Shown: positions 46,520 through 54,945 of the stretch, in pieces
How positions within the stretch are numbered: the first letter of the stretch is position 1
Layout: every line of letters begins with the position of its first letter
The notes under the pieces: generated by a model
The model's input: the letters and a program-made list of their open reading frames with translations, nothing else
The model's database searches: none
Told to the model about the DNA's origin: nothing
Source: Cyclobacteriaceae bacterium
GTDB lineage: Bacteria; Bacteroidota; Bacteroidia; Cytophagales; Cyclobacteriaceae
Assembly: GCA_028278225.1 (NCBI GenBank)
Contig: JANQEU010000075.1
Location: 1-64,000, forward strand
Length of the DNA stretch: 64,000 bases
Reading direction: 5' to 3'
Translations under genes and position numbers: made by a program

Positions 46520-48274
46520 CTATTCGCCTATGCTCCATATTTTGTCATATCCCATTTCAATCTCTTTATTCCTTAGGGTCTGAAGGCCATCTTTCAGCAT
46601 AAGTGTGATCTGATCAAAACTACAGACACGCAGCAACTCATCTTTACTGGCCCTGACCATGTCGGAATTGAAAGTTTCGCCTGTCTGTCGTACAATAAAA
46701 CCATCTACATAGGTACCCAGTTTGTCATTTCTATCTTCGTCCCTACCCCGGATCGTAATGTTAAAAGAGGGGATCAAAATAATGTTGTCCTCTTTGTTGG
46801 TGGAAATACCCAAATTCAGATTCATTGAAACGAGACCGTCAATATCTCCGGCAGCTTTCATCATATTGACAGTGGGGTTATCAGCTGTGAGATTTGTAGA
46901 TGTGCTGCCGAAGATTTCCCCAACGGACTGAGGTATACTTCGTTGCGTTCCTTTGTAGCTCATTTTCACTCCTTCCTTTTCGTTAGATTGATCAGCCGGA
47001 AAGAGATCAGCGTATTGGGGAGTGCCTGTTACATCTTCAACCGGCACAAATTCGATGTTATATTCATTTTTAAAGAATGACACTAGATCATTGTAGACCC
47101 TGTCCATGACGTAGGCCCAATACTCGTCAGGAAGCTGTGGAAATTCAAGGGTAGTCGTTATCGTTGTGATGGTTTTTGTATACGGGCCGTAGGTAGTGTA
47201 GGTCTCTGTCTCCTGGTGGAAGGTCCTGGCAGACATGGTGAAGGATACCAATCCGAATTTTGAAGCTTTGGAAAACGGGATCCCATAATTAGCATTGGGC
47301 TTATTAAGCTGATACTGGTTTTTCTTGTCCAGTGATTTATAGCGGACTTTTAGATTCGCCACAATACCCTCTTCCTGTTTTCCCTTTACAACTATCGGCA
47401 TTGTTGCGTAGGCCCGTGTTGAGATGTCGGAAGCCGCAAGATCACCAGGTTTTTGATCATCTCCATAGTCTTCCTTATTGAGGATCTTTTCACGCTCCAC
47501 GATGAGATAGTTTTCACCTTTGTTGAACTGACCTGCATTTGCGGCGCCCGATATTTCTGTATTTGCCAGCGCCTCTTTTGGGATCGTCACTTTTCTGATG
47601 CCAGCTTCGGCAGTTTTAAAATCCGCAAAATGATTAAGTGCACGGACCCCCATCACATCTGTCAGCATCGATACCCTGATTGTTGTTCCTTCCGATCCGG
47701 GAGGATTGTTGTATTCGAGGATCAGGTTTTCCCCCAAATCTATGACCGGAAGGGAAGTCTCACCGTTAATGCTTACTATGTCGATACCGGGAATCGGGGA
47801 AAGTGTGAAATATGCCTCATCTCCCGCAGCTGTGCGTATTTGCACCTCGACCGGAGCAATTTTTTGCAGAGCGAAACTTGTACCGAATGATCCCAGACCT
47901 ACATATTCCATTGGCTTTCCGTCCGCATAAACCTCTCCCTGAACTTCATACATCCCTATTCCTTCATTTTTAAGAAATGACACGCCAACGGCATAATCAC
48001 CTTCGTATGTGCCTTCCGGCAGCATTTTGGTTTCTGTGGTCTCTAAATAGGTGGGATACATTCCGCAGATGTAGTGGACCTTGGCGACTACGCCATCAAG
48101 TTGGTCAGTTTTTGCAGTCATCAGGTTTCCAGTGATTTTACCAACACGTTCACCGAGACTGAGCTTGGGTTTCTTTTCTTTTTCGGTCTTGTCTTTTTTG
48201 AATTTGTCAAGTACCTGGGCAGTGGAAAGTGAACCTATTCCAAGTGCAAGAAATAATAGCAATACCTTTCTCAT
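46520..48274 (-). CDS. secreted protein of unknown function
   Basis: A 584-aa exported protein (signal peptide MRKVLLLFLALGIGSLSTAQ) that follows a lysine-rich stretch DKFKKDKTEKEKKPK. The rest is beta-rich with few low-complexity parts, for example TLEFPQLPDEYWAYVMDRVYNDLVSFF and a region with GSTSTNLTADNPTVNMM. No known domain, lipobox or membrane segment was recognised. ATG 48274 is preferred to 48322, because it begins the signal peptide. The gene is bounded by terminators on both sides, so it is a single-gene transcript. Confidence 0.72.
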   Translation of the reverse strand: MRKVLLLFLALGIGSLSTAQVLDKFKKDKTEKEKKPKLSLGERVGKITGNLMTAKTDQLDGVVAKVHYICGMYPTYLETTETKMLPEGTYEGDYAVGVSFLKNEGIGMYEVQGEVYADGKPMEYVGLGSFGTSFALQKIAPVEVQIRTAAGDEAYFTLSPIPGIDIVSINGETSLPVIDLGENLILEYNNPPGSEGTTIRVSMLTDVMGVRALNHFADFKTAEAGIRKVTIPKEALANTEISGAANAGQFNKGENYLIVEREKILNKEDYGDDQKPGDLAASDISTRAYATMPIVVKGKQEEGIVANLKVRYKSLDKKNQYQLNKPNANYGIPFSKASKFGLVSFTMSARTFHQETETYTTYGPYTKTITTITTTLEFPQLPDEYWAYVMDRVYNDLVSFFKNEYNIEFVPVEDVTGTPQYADLFPADQSNEKEGVKMSYKGTQRSIPQSVGEIFGSTSTNLTADNPTVNMMKAAGDIDGLVSMNLNLGISTNKEDNIILIPSFNITIRGRDEDRNDKLGTYVDGFIVRQTGETFNSDMVRASKDELLRVCSFDQITLMLKDGLQTLRNKEIEMGYDKIWSIGE

Positions 48275-48300
48275 TTTAATCCTGATTTGAACCGGGACTA

Positions 48301-48334
48301 AAATAAAAAGGCTGATTATCAAAAGAAATCAGCC
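48301..48334 (-). terminator. rho-independent terminator after the haem-binding gene
   Basis: On the minus strand: arms GGCTGAT (48334-48328) and ATCAGCC (48316-48310), 11-nt loop, then TTTTTATTT. It is 53 nt after the stop at 48387. Confidence 0.75.
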
Positions 48335-48386
48335 ATATGGGGTATTTTTTGTCAGATGTTTTCTTCCCCGATCTCTAGCGGTTCAT

Positions 48387-48842
48387 TCAAAATCCTCCCT
48401 GTTGTTTAAACCATGCTACCAGTTTTTCCCGTTGTTCCTTTGACAGTTTAGCGTCACCATGGGCCCACAGATATGAGGGCAGAGGCATTTCACCTTCCTC
48501 CACCTCCTCATAGCATTCTTCCAGTTTATGCCTGGATCGTTTCTCATCATAATCAGCCCATGTGGAAAAATTCAAATTCTTGCGACCCACATTGATATGA
48601 TTTTTTATCCACCACGAAACCGGTGAAATGTTAGTATACCAGGGATAGTCTGTTTGATACGAGTGGCAATCATAGCACGCAGTTTTCAGCATATTCCGGA
48701 TATTCTCGGGAGGATTAGTGATTGTTATGAAATCTTTGGAAATATCTGCGTCAGGATTTGTTTTGTCTATTCTGACAAACTGTATTGCCACCACAATCAC
48801 AAATAGGGCAATCACTATCTTTCGTAGTGGAATTCTTTTCAT
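48387..48842 (-). CDS. haem-binding domain protein
   Basis: A 151-aa membrane-anchored periplasmic protein with an N-terminal helix (8-24) and a single haem-attachment motif CYDCH (C56, C59, H60). The surrounding NIRNMLKTACYDCHSYQTDYPWYTNISPVSWW and the C-terminal EGEMPLPSYLWAHGDAKLSKEQREKLVAW match the Bacteroidota Haem_bd domain (PF14376). It may carry a c-type haem for electron transfer or haem sensing. No cytochrome partner is next to it; its role is not established. Confidence 0.87.
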   Translation of the reverse strand: MKRIPLRKIVIALFVIVVAIQFVRIDKTNPDADISKDFITITNPPENIRNMLKTACYDCHSYQTDYPWYTNISPVSWWIKNHINVGRKNLNFSTWADYDEKRSRHKLEECYEEVEEGEMPLPSYLWAHGDAKLSKEQREKLVAWFKQQGGF

Positions 48843-48943
48843 AATATCTAATTATTCAATGAATCGGATGAAAGTGCCAGAGCATGAGGTGCTTTTCGTG
48901 ATGTTATTTTCTTTTTTCAAATTCCTGTTCACGATTGTACGTT

Positions 48944-50245
48944 TTAATCCATCGGATCATACATATACCCCAATGTCACATTGACCATAGCCTTCACACC
49001 AGTGATCAATCCGGCATCATCCACGTAAAAATCCGGTGTATGATGTGGAGCCGCCTCCGAAGGATCTGTTCCTTCGGGACATCCCCCCAGAAAGAAGAAG
49101 AAACTGGGGACCTCATTGGCAAAGAATGAAAAGTCTTCAGCGCCGGTTCTGGCGTTGACCAGGATCACATTTTCCTCTCCGGCCGCTTTCCTCAGCCAGG
49201 GTAGTGCGTTACCGGTTAGTTCAGGATCATTATATGTCACAGGTACGCCCCTGGTGATCTGAAGATCCACCTCAACTCCCATGCCTTTTCCGATATTGGT
49301 TGCTACACGATAAAAGTCGGCATGCAGCTTGTCCTGCATCGCCACGTCCAGGGTTCTTATCGTTCCGATCATCTCCACTTCCTCCGGGATTATGTTATTC
49401 CGGACACCTCCACGTATGAGCCCTACCGAAATGACGGCAGCTTCTTTGGTCAGTTCTGTGTTCCGGCTGATGATAGTTTGGATCCCATTTATAATCTGAG
49501 CTGCAGCAACGACAGGATCCATTCCTGACCAGGGTGTGGAACCATGGCTCTGCTTTCCCCTTATCTTCATAACCCATCTGTCTGCAGCCGCCAGGGTACC
49601 GCCGGGCTTGTAGGTAATCATTCCCACCGGTGTTTGTGAGCTTATGTGAAGGCCCATGGCAACGTCAACATCGGGATTTTTTAGCGCACCTTCTTTTACC
49701 ATCAACTTAGCGCCACCTTCTTCACCCGGAGGGGCACCTTCCTCAGCAGGTTGGAACAGGAATTTTACTGTCCCTCTGAGATCGCCTTTCATTTTTGCGA
49801 GAACTTCGGCTGCTCCCATCAGGATTGCCACATGCGTATCGTGTCCGCAAGCATGCATAACACCGGTTTCAATGTTGTTGTAAGTTGATCTCACTTTGGA
49901 GGCCCAGGGGATATCTACCCGCTCGGTTACCGGCAGGGCGTCCATATCGGCTCTGAGGGCGATAACCGGACCTGGTCTGTCGCCTTTGAGAACACCCACT
50001 ACTCCGGTTTTTGCTACTCCGGTTTGGACTTCAATACCCAGACTTTCAAGATGTGCCGCAACTTTTTCTGCGGTTTTGAATTCCCGGTTTGAAAGTTCCG
50101 GGTTCTCATGTATATCATGCCGCCACTCAATGACCTTTGATATTACGTCTTCAGATAGTTGATGGGCTTTTGAAGATAGTTTTGAAGGCTGACTGAATGC
50201 GCTGAACACACTCAACAGTATTAGGTTGATTAGTAATTTTCTCAT
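48944..50245 (-). CDS. M20-family amidohydrolase (hippurate/IAA-amino acid hydrolase type), exported
   Basis: A 433-aa metallopeptidase-fold amidohydrolase with signal peptide (ending FSAFSQ). Metal and catalytic segments: MHACGHDTHVAILMGAAEVL, FQPAEEGAPPGEEGGAKLM, GLHISSQTPVG, NARTGAEDFSFFA and HHTPDFYVDD. Family members remove acyl groups or amino acids from N-acyl amino acids and conjugates. ATG 50245 begins the signal peptide; the frame is open to 50281. A CCGCCA/TGGCGG hairpin (50248-50269) lies just before the start codon. Confidence 0.9.
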   Translation of the reverse strand: MRKLLINLILLSVFSAFSQPSKLSSKAHQLSEDVISKVIEWRHDIHENPELSNREFKTAEKVAAHLESLGIEVQTGVAKTGVVGVLKGDRPGPVIALRADMDALPVTERVDIPWASKVRSTYNNIETGVMHACGHDTHVAILMGAAEVLAKMKGDLRGTVKFLFQPAEEGAPPGEEGGAKLMVKEGALKNPDVDVAMGLHISSQTPVGMITYKPGGTLAAADRWVMKIRGKQSHGSTPWSGMDPVVAAAQIINGIQTIISRNTELTKEAAVISVGLIRGGVRNNIIPEEVEMIGTIRTLDVAMQDKLHADFYRVATNIGKGMGVEVDLQITRGVPVTYNDPELTGNALPWLRKAAGEENVILVNARTGAEDFSFFANEVPSFFFFLGGCPEGTDPSEAAPHHTPDFYVDDAGLITGVKAMVNVTLGYMYDPMD

Positions 50246-50330
50246 AGCCGCCAATATAATCAATGGCGGAATTGTACCCAAAGAGAATTATATAATGGAA
50301 GTAGTAAGTGAGAATTTTGAGGTGTCGACT

Positions 50331-50630
50331 TTATCTGTATTCCAGGCAGTTTATACTTACCATCTTTCCAACCATGCAAATACCGGCCATTTCCGTCACT
50401 TCCTCGTAACTAACGAATATATTGGCCGGAACAACATCAACAGTGTATTCATTAAGATTCAATGGTTCAAGTCTTTCACCGGATTTCAGTTCAATAACAA
50501 GACCACAACCATCAAGGCCTGTGAGATCAATTATTCTGGCCGGGACTCCGTTGTCACAGGGTCCGGCATTCTCATCCTTGCAAGTGGGTCTTGCTACAAC
50601 GACCAGAATAAAGAGATAGAGATACTTCAC
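50331..50630 (-). CDS. small exported cysteine-containing protein, unknown
   Basis: A 99-aa protein with a GTG start and a hydrophobic leader (MKYLYLFILVVVARP), then cysteines at TCKDENAGPC and DGCGLVIEL, and later GICMV and SINCLE. No lipobox of good quality and no recognised domain. It overlaps the upstream gene by 4 nt (GTGA), so the pair is co-translated; the two proteins may form a small secreted complex or cofactor-binding pair. Unrecognised. Confidence 0.6.
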   Translation of the reverse strand: MKYLYLFILVVVARPTCKDENAGPCDNGVPARIIDLTGLDGCGLVIELKSGERLEPLNLNEYTVDVVPANIFVSYEEVTEMAGICMVGKMVSINCLEYR

Positions 50631-51034
50631 TCGATCTCAATTATATCCGGACCTTCCAAAACTATAATATGGCAGCAATCATGACCGATCTTAAAAACCT
50701 GGTCCACAACAACCGCGTCTTGTATACTTCCCTCAAATCGGTAATTCGTGCCGTTCTTTTCGACCTCCCCAAATTTCAGGTCGGTTAATACCGGGTAAAC
50801 TCCATCATCAAGAAGTGGTAGATTCTGAAAGTCATGGATCACGCCTGAATCCATGTTTATCGTTTTGAAATAGTCCAGGGACACGGGCTCATTGTCTTGA
50901 AGGATCTTTACGGTGATCATCCTGAATTCTTCCGTACACATCAAATCTTCAGGACAATCAGCCTGGTTTTTGGATTCATCACACCCAAACGCAAAAATGA
51001 AAATGGGTAATAAAAGAAATCTGATCGCATTCAT
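50627..51034 (-). CDS. small lipoprotein, unknown
   Basis: A 135-aa lipoprotein (lipobox IFAFGC, C18) with cysteines in ADCPEDLMCTEEFR and HDCCHIIVLEG and a beta-rich core (MITVKILQDNEPVSLDYF, VYPVLTDLKFGEV). It resembles small immunoglobulin-like lipoproteins of Bacteroidota but no family is certain. It is the first gene of a two-gene unit with 50331-50630 (4-nt overlap). Confidence 0.65.
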   Translation of the reverse strand: MNAIRFLLLPIFIFAFGCDESKNQADCPEDLMCTEEFRMITVKILQDNEPVSLDYFKTINMDSGVIHDFQNLPLLDDGVYPVLTDLKFGEVEKNGTNYRFEGSIQDAVVVDQVFKIGHDCCHIIVLEGPDIIEIE

Positions 51035-51190
51035 AGCTTAGGCTAACACAAATGTCGTACCAAACAATGGTGGGGAATGGTTGATATGTAAAATTTACCA
51101 TGCTGATTACACGAAAATTCCTGTTTATCCGAAAGAGAATAGTTACCTCAATAGGTCGTCCTACTTTTAGGTCTGTAAAGAAACACGGCT

Positions 51191-51373
51191 ATGGAACAAA
51201 AATTAAATCTCCAAATAGCAATAGAAGAAATTTCGATGTTGAGCCAGGAACAGATTCACGATGTGATAAATTATGTCCATCATCTCATGGAAGTAGAGCG
51301 ATTCAGCTACGAAGATCCACGGGAATTTGCAAAGGTTCAGATACGTCGAGCTTTGGAAAATGGATTGAGTTAA
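51191..51373 (+). CDS. small protein, DUF2281-like
   Basis: A 60-aa protein, MEQKLNLQIAIEEISMLSQE at the start, then IHDVINYVHHLMEVERF and a charged tail. The helix IEEISMLSQEQIHDVINYVHHLM recalls DUF2281/antitoxin-like short proteins, but no partner toxin gene is adjacent. Evidence that it is a gene: a terminator with the correct orientation 14 nt after the stop, and a TACTTTTA (51162-51169), one mismatch from the -7 consensus, 22 nt before ATG. Function unknown. Confidence 0.55.
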   Translation: MEQKLNLQIAIEEISMLSQEQIHDVINYVHHLMEVERFSYEDPREFAKVQIRRALENGLS

Positions 51374-51386
51374 TAATTTGGTTTGG

Positions 51387-51418
51387 GCTCCCGGTCAATT
51401 TGGCTGGGAGCTTTTTTT
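51387..51418 (+). terminator. rho-independent terminator after the small gene
   Basis: Arms GCTCCC (51387-51392) and GGGAGC (51406-51411), 13-nt loop, then seven T. It ends next to the stop of the opposite-strand gene (51419). Confidence 0.8.
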
Positions 51419-53461
51419 CTAAAATTTTAATCGCGCCTGAAACCTCAGATCCGACTTCCGGTCTCCCTTGATCAAATCCTGGCCTGAACCTATTTCGGAA
51501 ACGTTCTTATACCTGAAAACGGCGTATCTTGTCCAAATACTTAACATTCCATTTACTTTATATTTTATCATTAAATACTTCCTTGTGCCCTGGCCGTGGT
51601 ATGCTGGAATAGAAAATGAATACAACGCGTCACGTTCGTATATGTATTGCCGGTTTTCAAAATCATCAGTATCGAAAAGGGCATACCGGCCTGATAGATT
51701 AATCCTCTGAAAGCGGAGATTGACATCCTGTACCAGGGCCAAACCTCTTGTCAAGACACCATTGAATGTGAATTGACTGTACTGGCCTCTTGTTTTAAGA
51801 GATAACCGGTCAGTGATCCGGTAATCGGCGTTGAACAAAATATTTCTTTTAGAGGCATTTTTCAAAATACTAAGATTAGTGTTTTCTGATGCCGTGGAGC
51901 GTTCCTTTTCCTCCTGTCGAAACTGCAGGTACAGTTGATTTTCCTTATTGGGGTGAAAAGTATAACGTACCAGGTACTCATTTCCTCCTGATGGCGCGTC
52001 AATCCTGAATTTTAGCCAGGGAAAGTGGAATTGGTCATAATAGAGCGCCAGTTTGTGTTGTTGGTTCGGTTTGAATTTCAGACCCCAGTAGATCCCCTTT
52101 TCATTGATGTTCCGGCTACTTTCACCAAAGGCGTTTCCATAGAAAGAATGAAAATCCCGTCTATAATCCCGGAATACAACACTTAGATCAATATGATCGG
52201 ACAGGGCGGTGACCAATCCCAATATGTTGCCCCTGCCACCCGACTTTGAAAGGGCGGTTTCTCCGAAGACGGAGATATTTTGAAAGATATATCTCCCATA
52301 AATGCTTGCAACCCGGTTCATGTCACCATTGAATTCAAATTGATTATAACTTGCCGGGTTCTTCCTGATGGGAGTGCTATAATGGGTTTGCAGATAATTG
52401 ACACCGGCGTTCAAAAACCTGCTTTGACGAAACTGAAGATTTCCTCCAAATGATTGCTCATTGACCTGGTTACGGTCCATTAATTCCCCGGTGGTCCTGT
52501 GTAGTCCTGATGTTTGTATGGAGCTTATAAATTCCTCGGGATCAGTCTGGCTGGAATCGGATCTAAGATCTCCGTCCTGACCCAGGTAGCTGTAAAATAC
52601 CGTGGTCCTTACCCGGCGCTTGCCAATTGTGGCACCAATTCCCCGGAAGAAACCGGACTCTATGACCGATCCGTATGGCTTGAGGCCCACACTGCTCCTT
52701 TGTACTGTGGTGACAGGTTCTGCTCCTTTGCCGGGACTAAACCCTGCACCAAAGACCAAACCCTGGCCGAATTGAAGCTGATAATCCCCAATGATAACAT
52801 TGTTTACCATTCCGCGATTCTGTAGCTGCAGATGGAGGGAATAGTAATCGAACCCGTTAGACCGGCCATCGAAACTGAATTTTTCTCCTGCATCTTTTTC
52901 GGCTGTGAAACCAAAACTGAAATTTTCGCGATCATGCATTCGAAATCTTGTATACAGGTGATTTCTATCCCCGGTATATTTCCCATCTTTTTTATATCCC
53001 AGTGACTTTTCGATCCTGAATGAATTTCTCATGATAAAGTAATTATCAGATTCATTGAAAACGTTTCTAAGGAAATTCGGATCAATAAAAGCTGAATCAT
53101 CCAATGTCACAAATGGGAGTATTTTTTTGATGGTAGTCAGATCAAAACCCGGTACAGCCTGCAATTCGTAAAGACTGATCAATTTTCCGGATCGTTCCCT
53201 ATAATCCAGAAAGTTCCGAATCTGGTCACCCGACAGGATATAAAGCGACTCGAATTCCTCGGCTGTAGCAGAATTCAGGTCCAGCGGTTGATTGTAATAC
53301 AGAAATAGTGATTCATATATGTCCTCATAATTGATGTCCTCCTCCGGTACGGGGAAAAAATCCTCGATGAATCCTGTTAGGTCATTGTCTTCATTTGCAG
53401 GTTGACCGCTGACGGTATTAAGAAGATGACATAATCCTGATATCAGGAGAAAACTTCTCAT
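51419..53461 (-). CDS. ComEA-like helix-hairpin-helix protein with outer-membrane barrel
   Basis: A 680-aa exported protein (signal peptide ending near VSGQ). Residues about 58-120 form two helix-hairpin-helix units of the ComEA type (PLDLNSATAEEFESLYILSG, SLYELQAVPGFDLTTIKKIL), a DNA-binding fold. The rest (about 140-680) is a beta-barrel-like sequence with alternating strands and an aromatic C-terminus (DLRFQARLKF), as in outer-membrane proteins. The stop/start overlap with the barrel gene upstream is 4 nt. Combining HhH and a barrel suggests DNA handling at the envelope, but this is inference. Such proteins are common in Bacteroidota. Confidence 0.82.
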   Translation of the reverse strand: MRSFLLISGLCHLLNTVSGQPANEDNDLTGFIEDFFPVPEEDINYEDIYESLFLYYNQPLDLNSATAEEFESLYILSGDQIRNFLDYRERSGKLISLYELQAVPGFDLTTIKKILPFVTLDDSAFIDPNFLRNVFNESDNYFIMRNSFRIEKSLGYKKDGKYTGDRNHLYTRFRMHDRENFSFGFTAEKDAGEKFSFDGRSNGFDYYSLHLQLQNRGMVNNVIIGDYQLQFGQGLVFGAGFSPGKGAEPVTTVQRSSVGLKPYGSVIESGFFRGIGATIGKRRVRTTVFYSYLGQDGDLRSDSSQTDPEEFISSIQTSGLHRTTGELMDRNQVNEQSFGGNLQFRQSRFLNAGVNYLQTHYSTPIRKNPASYNQFEFNGDMNRVASIYGRYIFQNISVFGETALSKSGGRGNILGLVTALSDHIDLSVVFRDYRRDFHSFYGNAFGESSRNINEKGIYWGLKFKPNQQHKLALYYDQFHFPWLKFRIDAPSGGNEYLVRYTFHPNKENQLYLQFRQEEKERSTASENTNLSILKNASKRNILFNADYRITDRLSLKTRGQYSQFTFNGVLTRGLALVQDVNLRFQRINLSGRYALFDTDDFENRQYIYERDALYSFSIPAYHGQGTRKYLMIKYKVNGMLSIWTRYAVFRYKNVSEIGSGQDLIKGDRKSDLRFQARLKF

Positions 53462-54267
53462 TTTTTAGAAAAAGACCGGGACAATGACAATTCGTTAATA
53501 CTGCCAAGAGGATCTCTCATGGAATAAGCGTAATCAAGACTGAATCCCTTCAGGTAAAATCCGAGACCAAAAGACGCACTCCGGGGCCTGGTGTCGATCC
53601 CTGATCTGATCCGGATCAATGGGATCAGCTCATATTCCAGTCCGAAGACGAGGCTTTCGGAAAGATCCAGGTCTTTCACCAGCTCCGTATTGATCATCAA
53701 AGAAGATACGGGTCTGTATGATATTCCGATTTTCATCACAATGGGAACACTTTCCGTTTCATTCAGGTCAGTCTGACTGATATTGAAAATATGCGTTCCA
53801 ATTACAAGTTCCGGGATTATCTCGGCGATCCCACCAAATTCGAATACAGTTACCTGCTTTACCCCGATTGATTCAAGTCTGTATTGTACGATGCTGATAC
53901 CTCCTCCCAGGCTTACCATTTGTATGCTGTTACCGATTGAAAAGGTTAATTTTTGCTGACTGTACAGATCATCGCCAAATCGATAGAAACTGATCCCCCC
54001 ATTTATCCATTCAGTGGGATGCGTGTAGGCTAATCCCACAACCTGGAGGGCGGATACGTCATACCTGTTCTGATAGCTGACATTTACGGTAGCTTCTGTC
54101 AGGGCTCCGAGTCCTCCTACGTTATTGAAAGCACTCCAACCATCCGATAACGTAAGAGAAGCACCGGCCATACCGGCACTTCTGGCCCCAAGATTGAATT
54201 TTCCGTCCTGGCTGCGTACGAAGAGACAGCACAATAGTGTTGTGAGGATAGCGAAGTATCTAATCAT
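53458..54267 (-). CDS. PorV/PorQ-type outer-membrane barrel protein
   Basis: A 269-aa protein with signal peptide and a short beta-barrel. The N-terminal NLGARSAGMAGASLTLSDGW and then AFNNVGGLG are the signature of the PorV/PorQ (FadL-like) family, in which members act as shuttle or attachment proteins of the type IX secretion system. No other T9SS gene is nearby, so a T9SS role is uncertain. It is the upstream partner of the HhH/barrel gene (ATGA overlap at 53458-53461). Confidence 0.78.
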   Translation of the reverse strand: MIRYFAILTTLLCCLFVRSQDGKFNLGARSAGMAGASLTLSDGWSAFNNVGGLGALTEATVNVSYQNRYDVSALQVVGLAYTHPTEWINGGISFYRFGDDLYSQQKLTFSIGNSIQMVSLGGGISIVQYRLESIGVKQVTVFEFGGIAEIIPELVIGTHIFNISQTDLNETESVPIVMKIGISYRPVSSLMINTELVKDLDLSESLVFGLEYELIPLIRIRSGIDTRPRSASFGLGFYLKGFSLDYAYSMRDPLGSINELSLSRSFSKK

Positions 54268-54302
54268 GTTGATAAGCCTGCGTTTTCATCAAAATATCGC
54301 CT

Positions 54303-54310
54303 TAACTTTG
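54303..54310 (+). promoter_or_regulatory. -7 element upstream of the second MORN gene
   Basis: TAACTTTG, full match to TAnnTTTG, 17 nt before ATG 54328. The in-frame GTG at 54310 would lie in this element, so ATG 54328 is the better start. The -33 element is not clear. Confidence 0.45.
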
Positions 54311-54327
54311 TGAAAGACGATATTTCG

Positions 54328-54936
54328 ATGCGTTACTTACTGGTTCTTGTTTCTTTTTTCCTTATTTGGCCCGCAACGTCCCAAGATACACTTTTTTACA
54401 ATACGGGAAAAGTCAAAGCAACAGGTTTTAAATCAAATGGACTGATGGTAGGGAATTGGAAATATTTTTATCAAAACGGACAACTGAGCGCTGATTTGAA
54501 TTATGAGGAGGGACAGTTGGATGGAGACCAGAAGTATTTTTATCCAAACGGTCAGGTTCAGGCCTTCGAGTTATGGAGGAATGACCTGAAACAGGACTCA
54601 TCCTACAGTTTTTTTGAAAACGGAGAATTAGAAAAACATGGAAATTACAGGGACGGATTGTATCATGATACCTGGCATTTTTATTACGAGAATGGTTCAT
54701 TGAAGCGGACTGGTGAGTACGAAGACGGATTACCCCATGGAGACTGGATTTTTTATTTTGAAGACGGGACGCTATGGCAGGAGGGTCATTTCAGAAATGG
54801 GCTTGAGTCCGGCCTGTGGAAATTTTATAATGAGGAAGGCGTCTTAAACTATGAGGGGAATTTTGAAGCCGGGAAAGAAACAGGGGTGTGGTACCGGTAT
54901 AAAAATGGTAAGAAGAAGAAGTGGAAGGAGTACTAA
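54328..54936 (+). CDS. exported MORN-variant repeat protein (short homologue)
   Basis: A 202-aa secreted protein (signal peptide MRYLLVLVSFFLIWPATSQ) made of about seven MORN_2 repeats such as VGNWKYFYQNGQLSADLNY, HGDWIFYFEDGTLWQEGHF and SGLWKFYNEEGVLNYEGNF. It is a smaller relative of 19462-20790. The function of this repeat family in Bacteroidota is not known. It is divergent from the PorV-type gene with 60 bp between start codons. Confidence 0.78.
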   Translation: MRYLLVLVSFFLIWPATSQDTLFYNTGKVKATGFKSNGLMVGNWKYFYQNGQLSADLNYEEGQLDGDQKYFYPNGQVQAFELWRNDLKQDSSYSFFENGELEKHGNYRDGLYHDTWHFYYENGSLKRTGEYEDGLPHGDWIFYFEDGTLWQEGHFRNGLESGLWKFYNEEGVLNYEGNFEAGKETGVWYRYKNGKKKKWKEY

Positions 54937-54945
54937 GCGGTTGCA

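Noticed and set aside
50248..50269. CCGCCA/TGGCGG hairpin before the M20 gene as a riboswitch
   Set aside because: Only a 6-bp stem with 10-nt loop; no conserved core or expression platform is seen.
51100..51471. 123-aa open frame on the plus strand around the small gene
   Set aside because: It is in another frame from the better supported 60-aa gene, has no signal or domain, and its start lies before the -7-like site.
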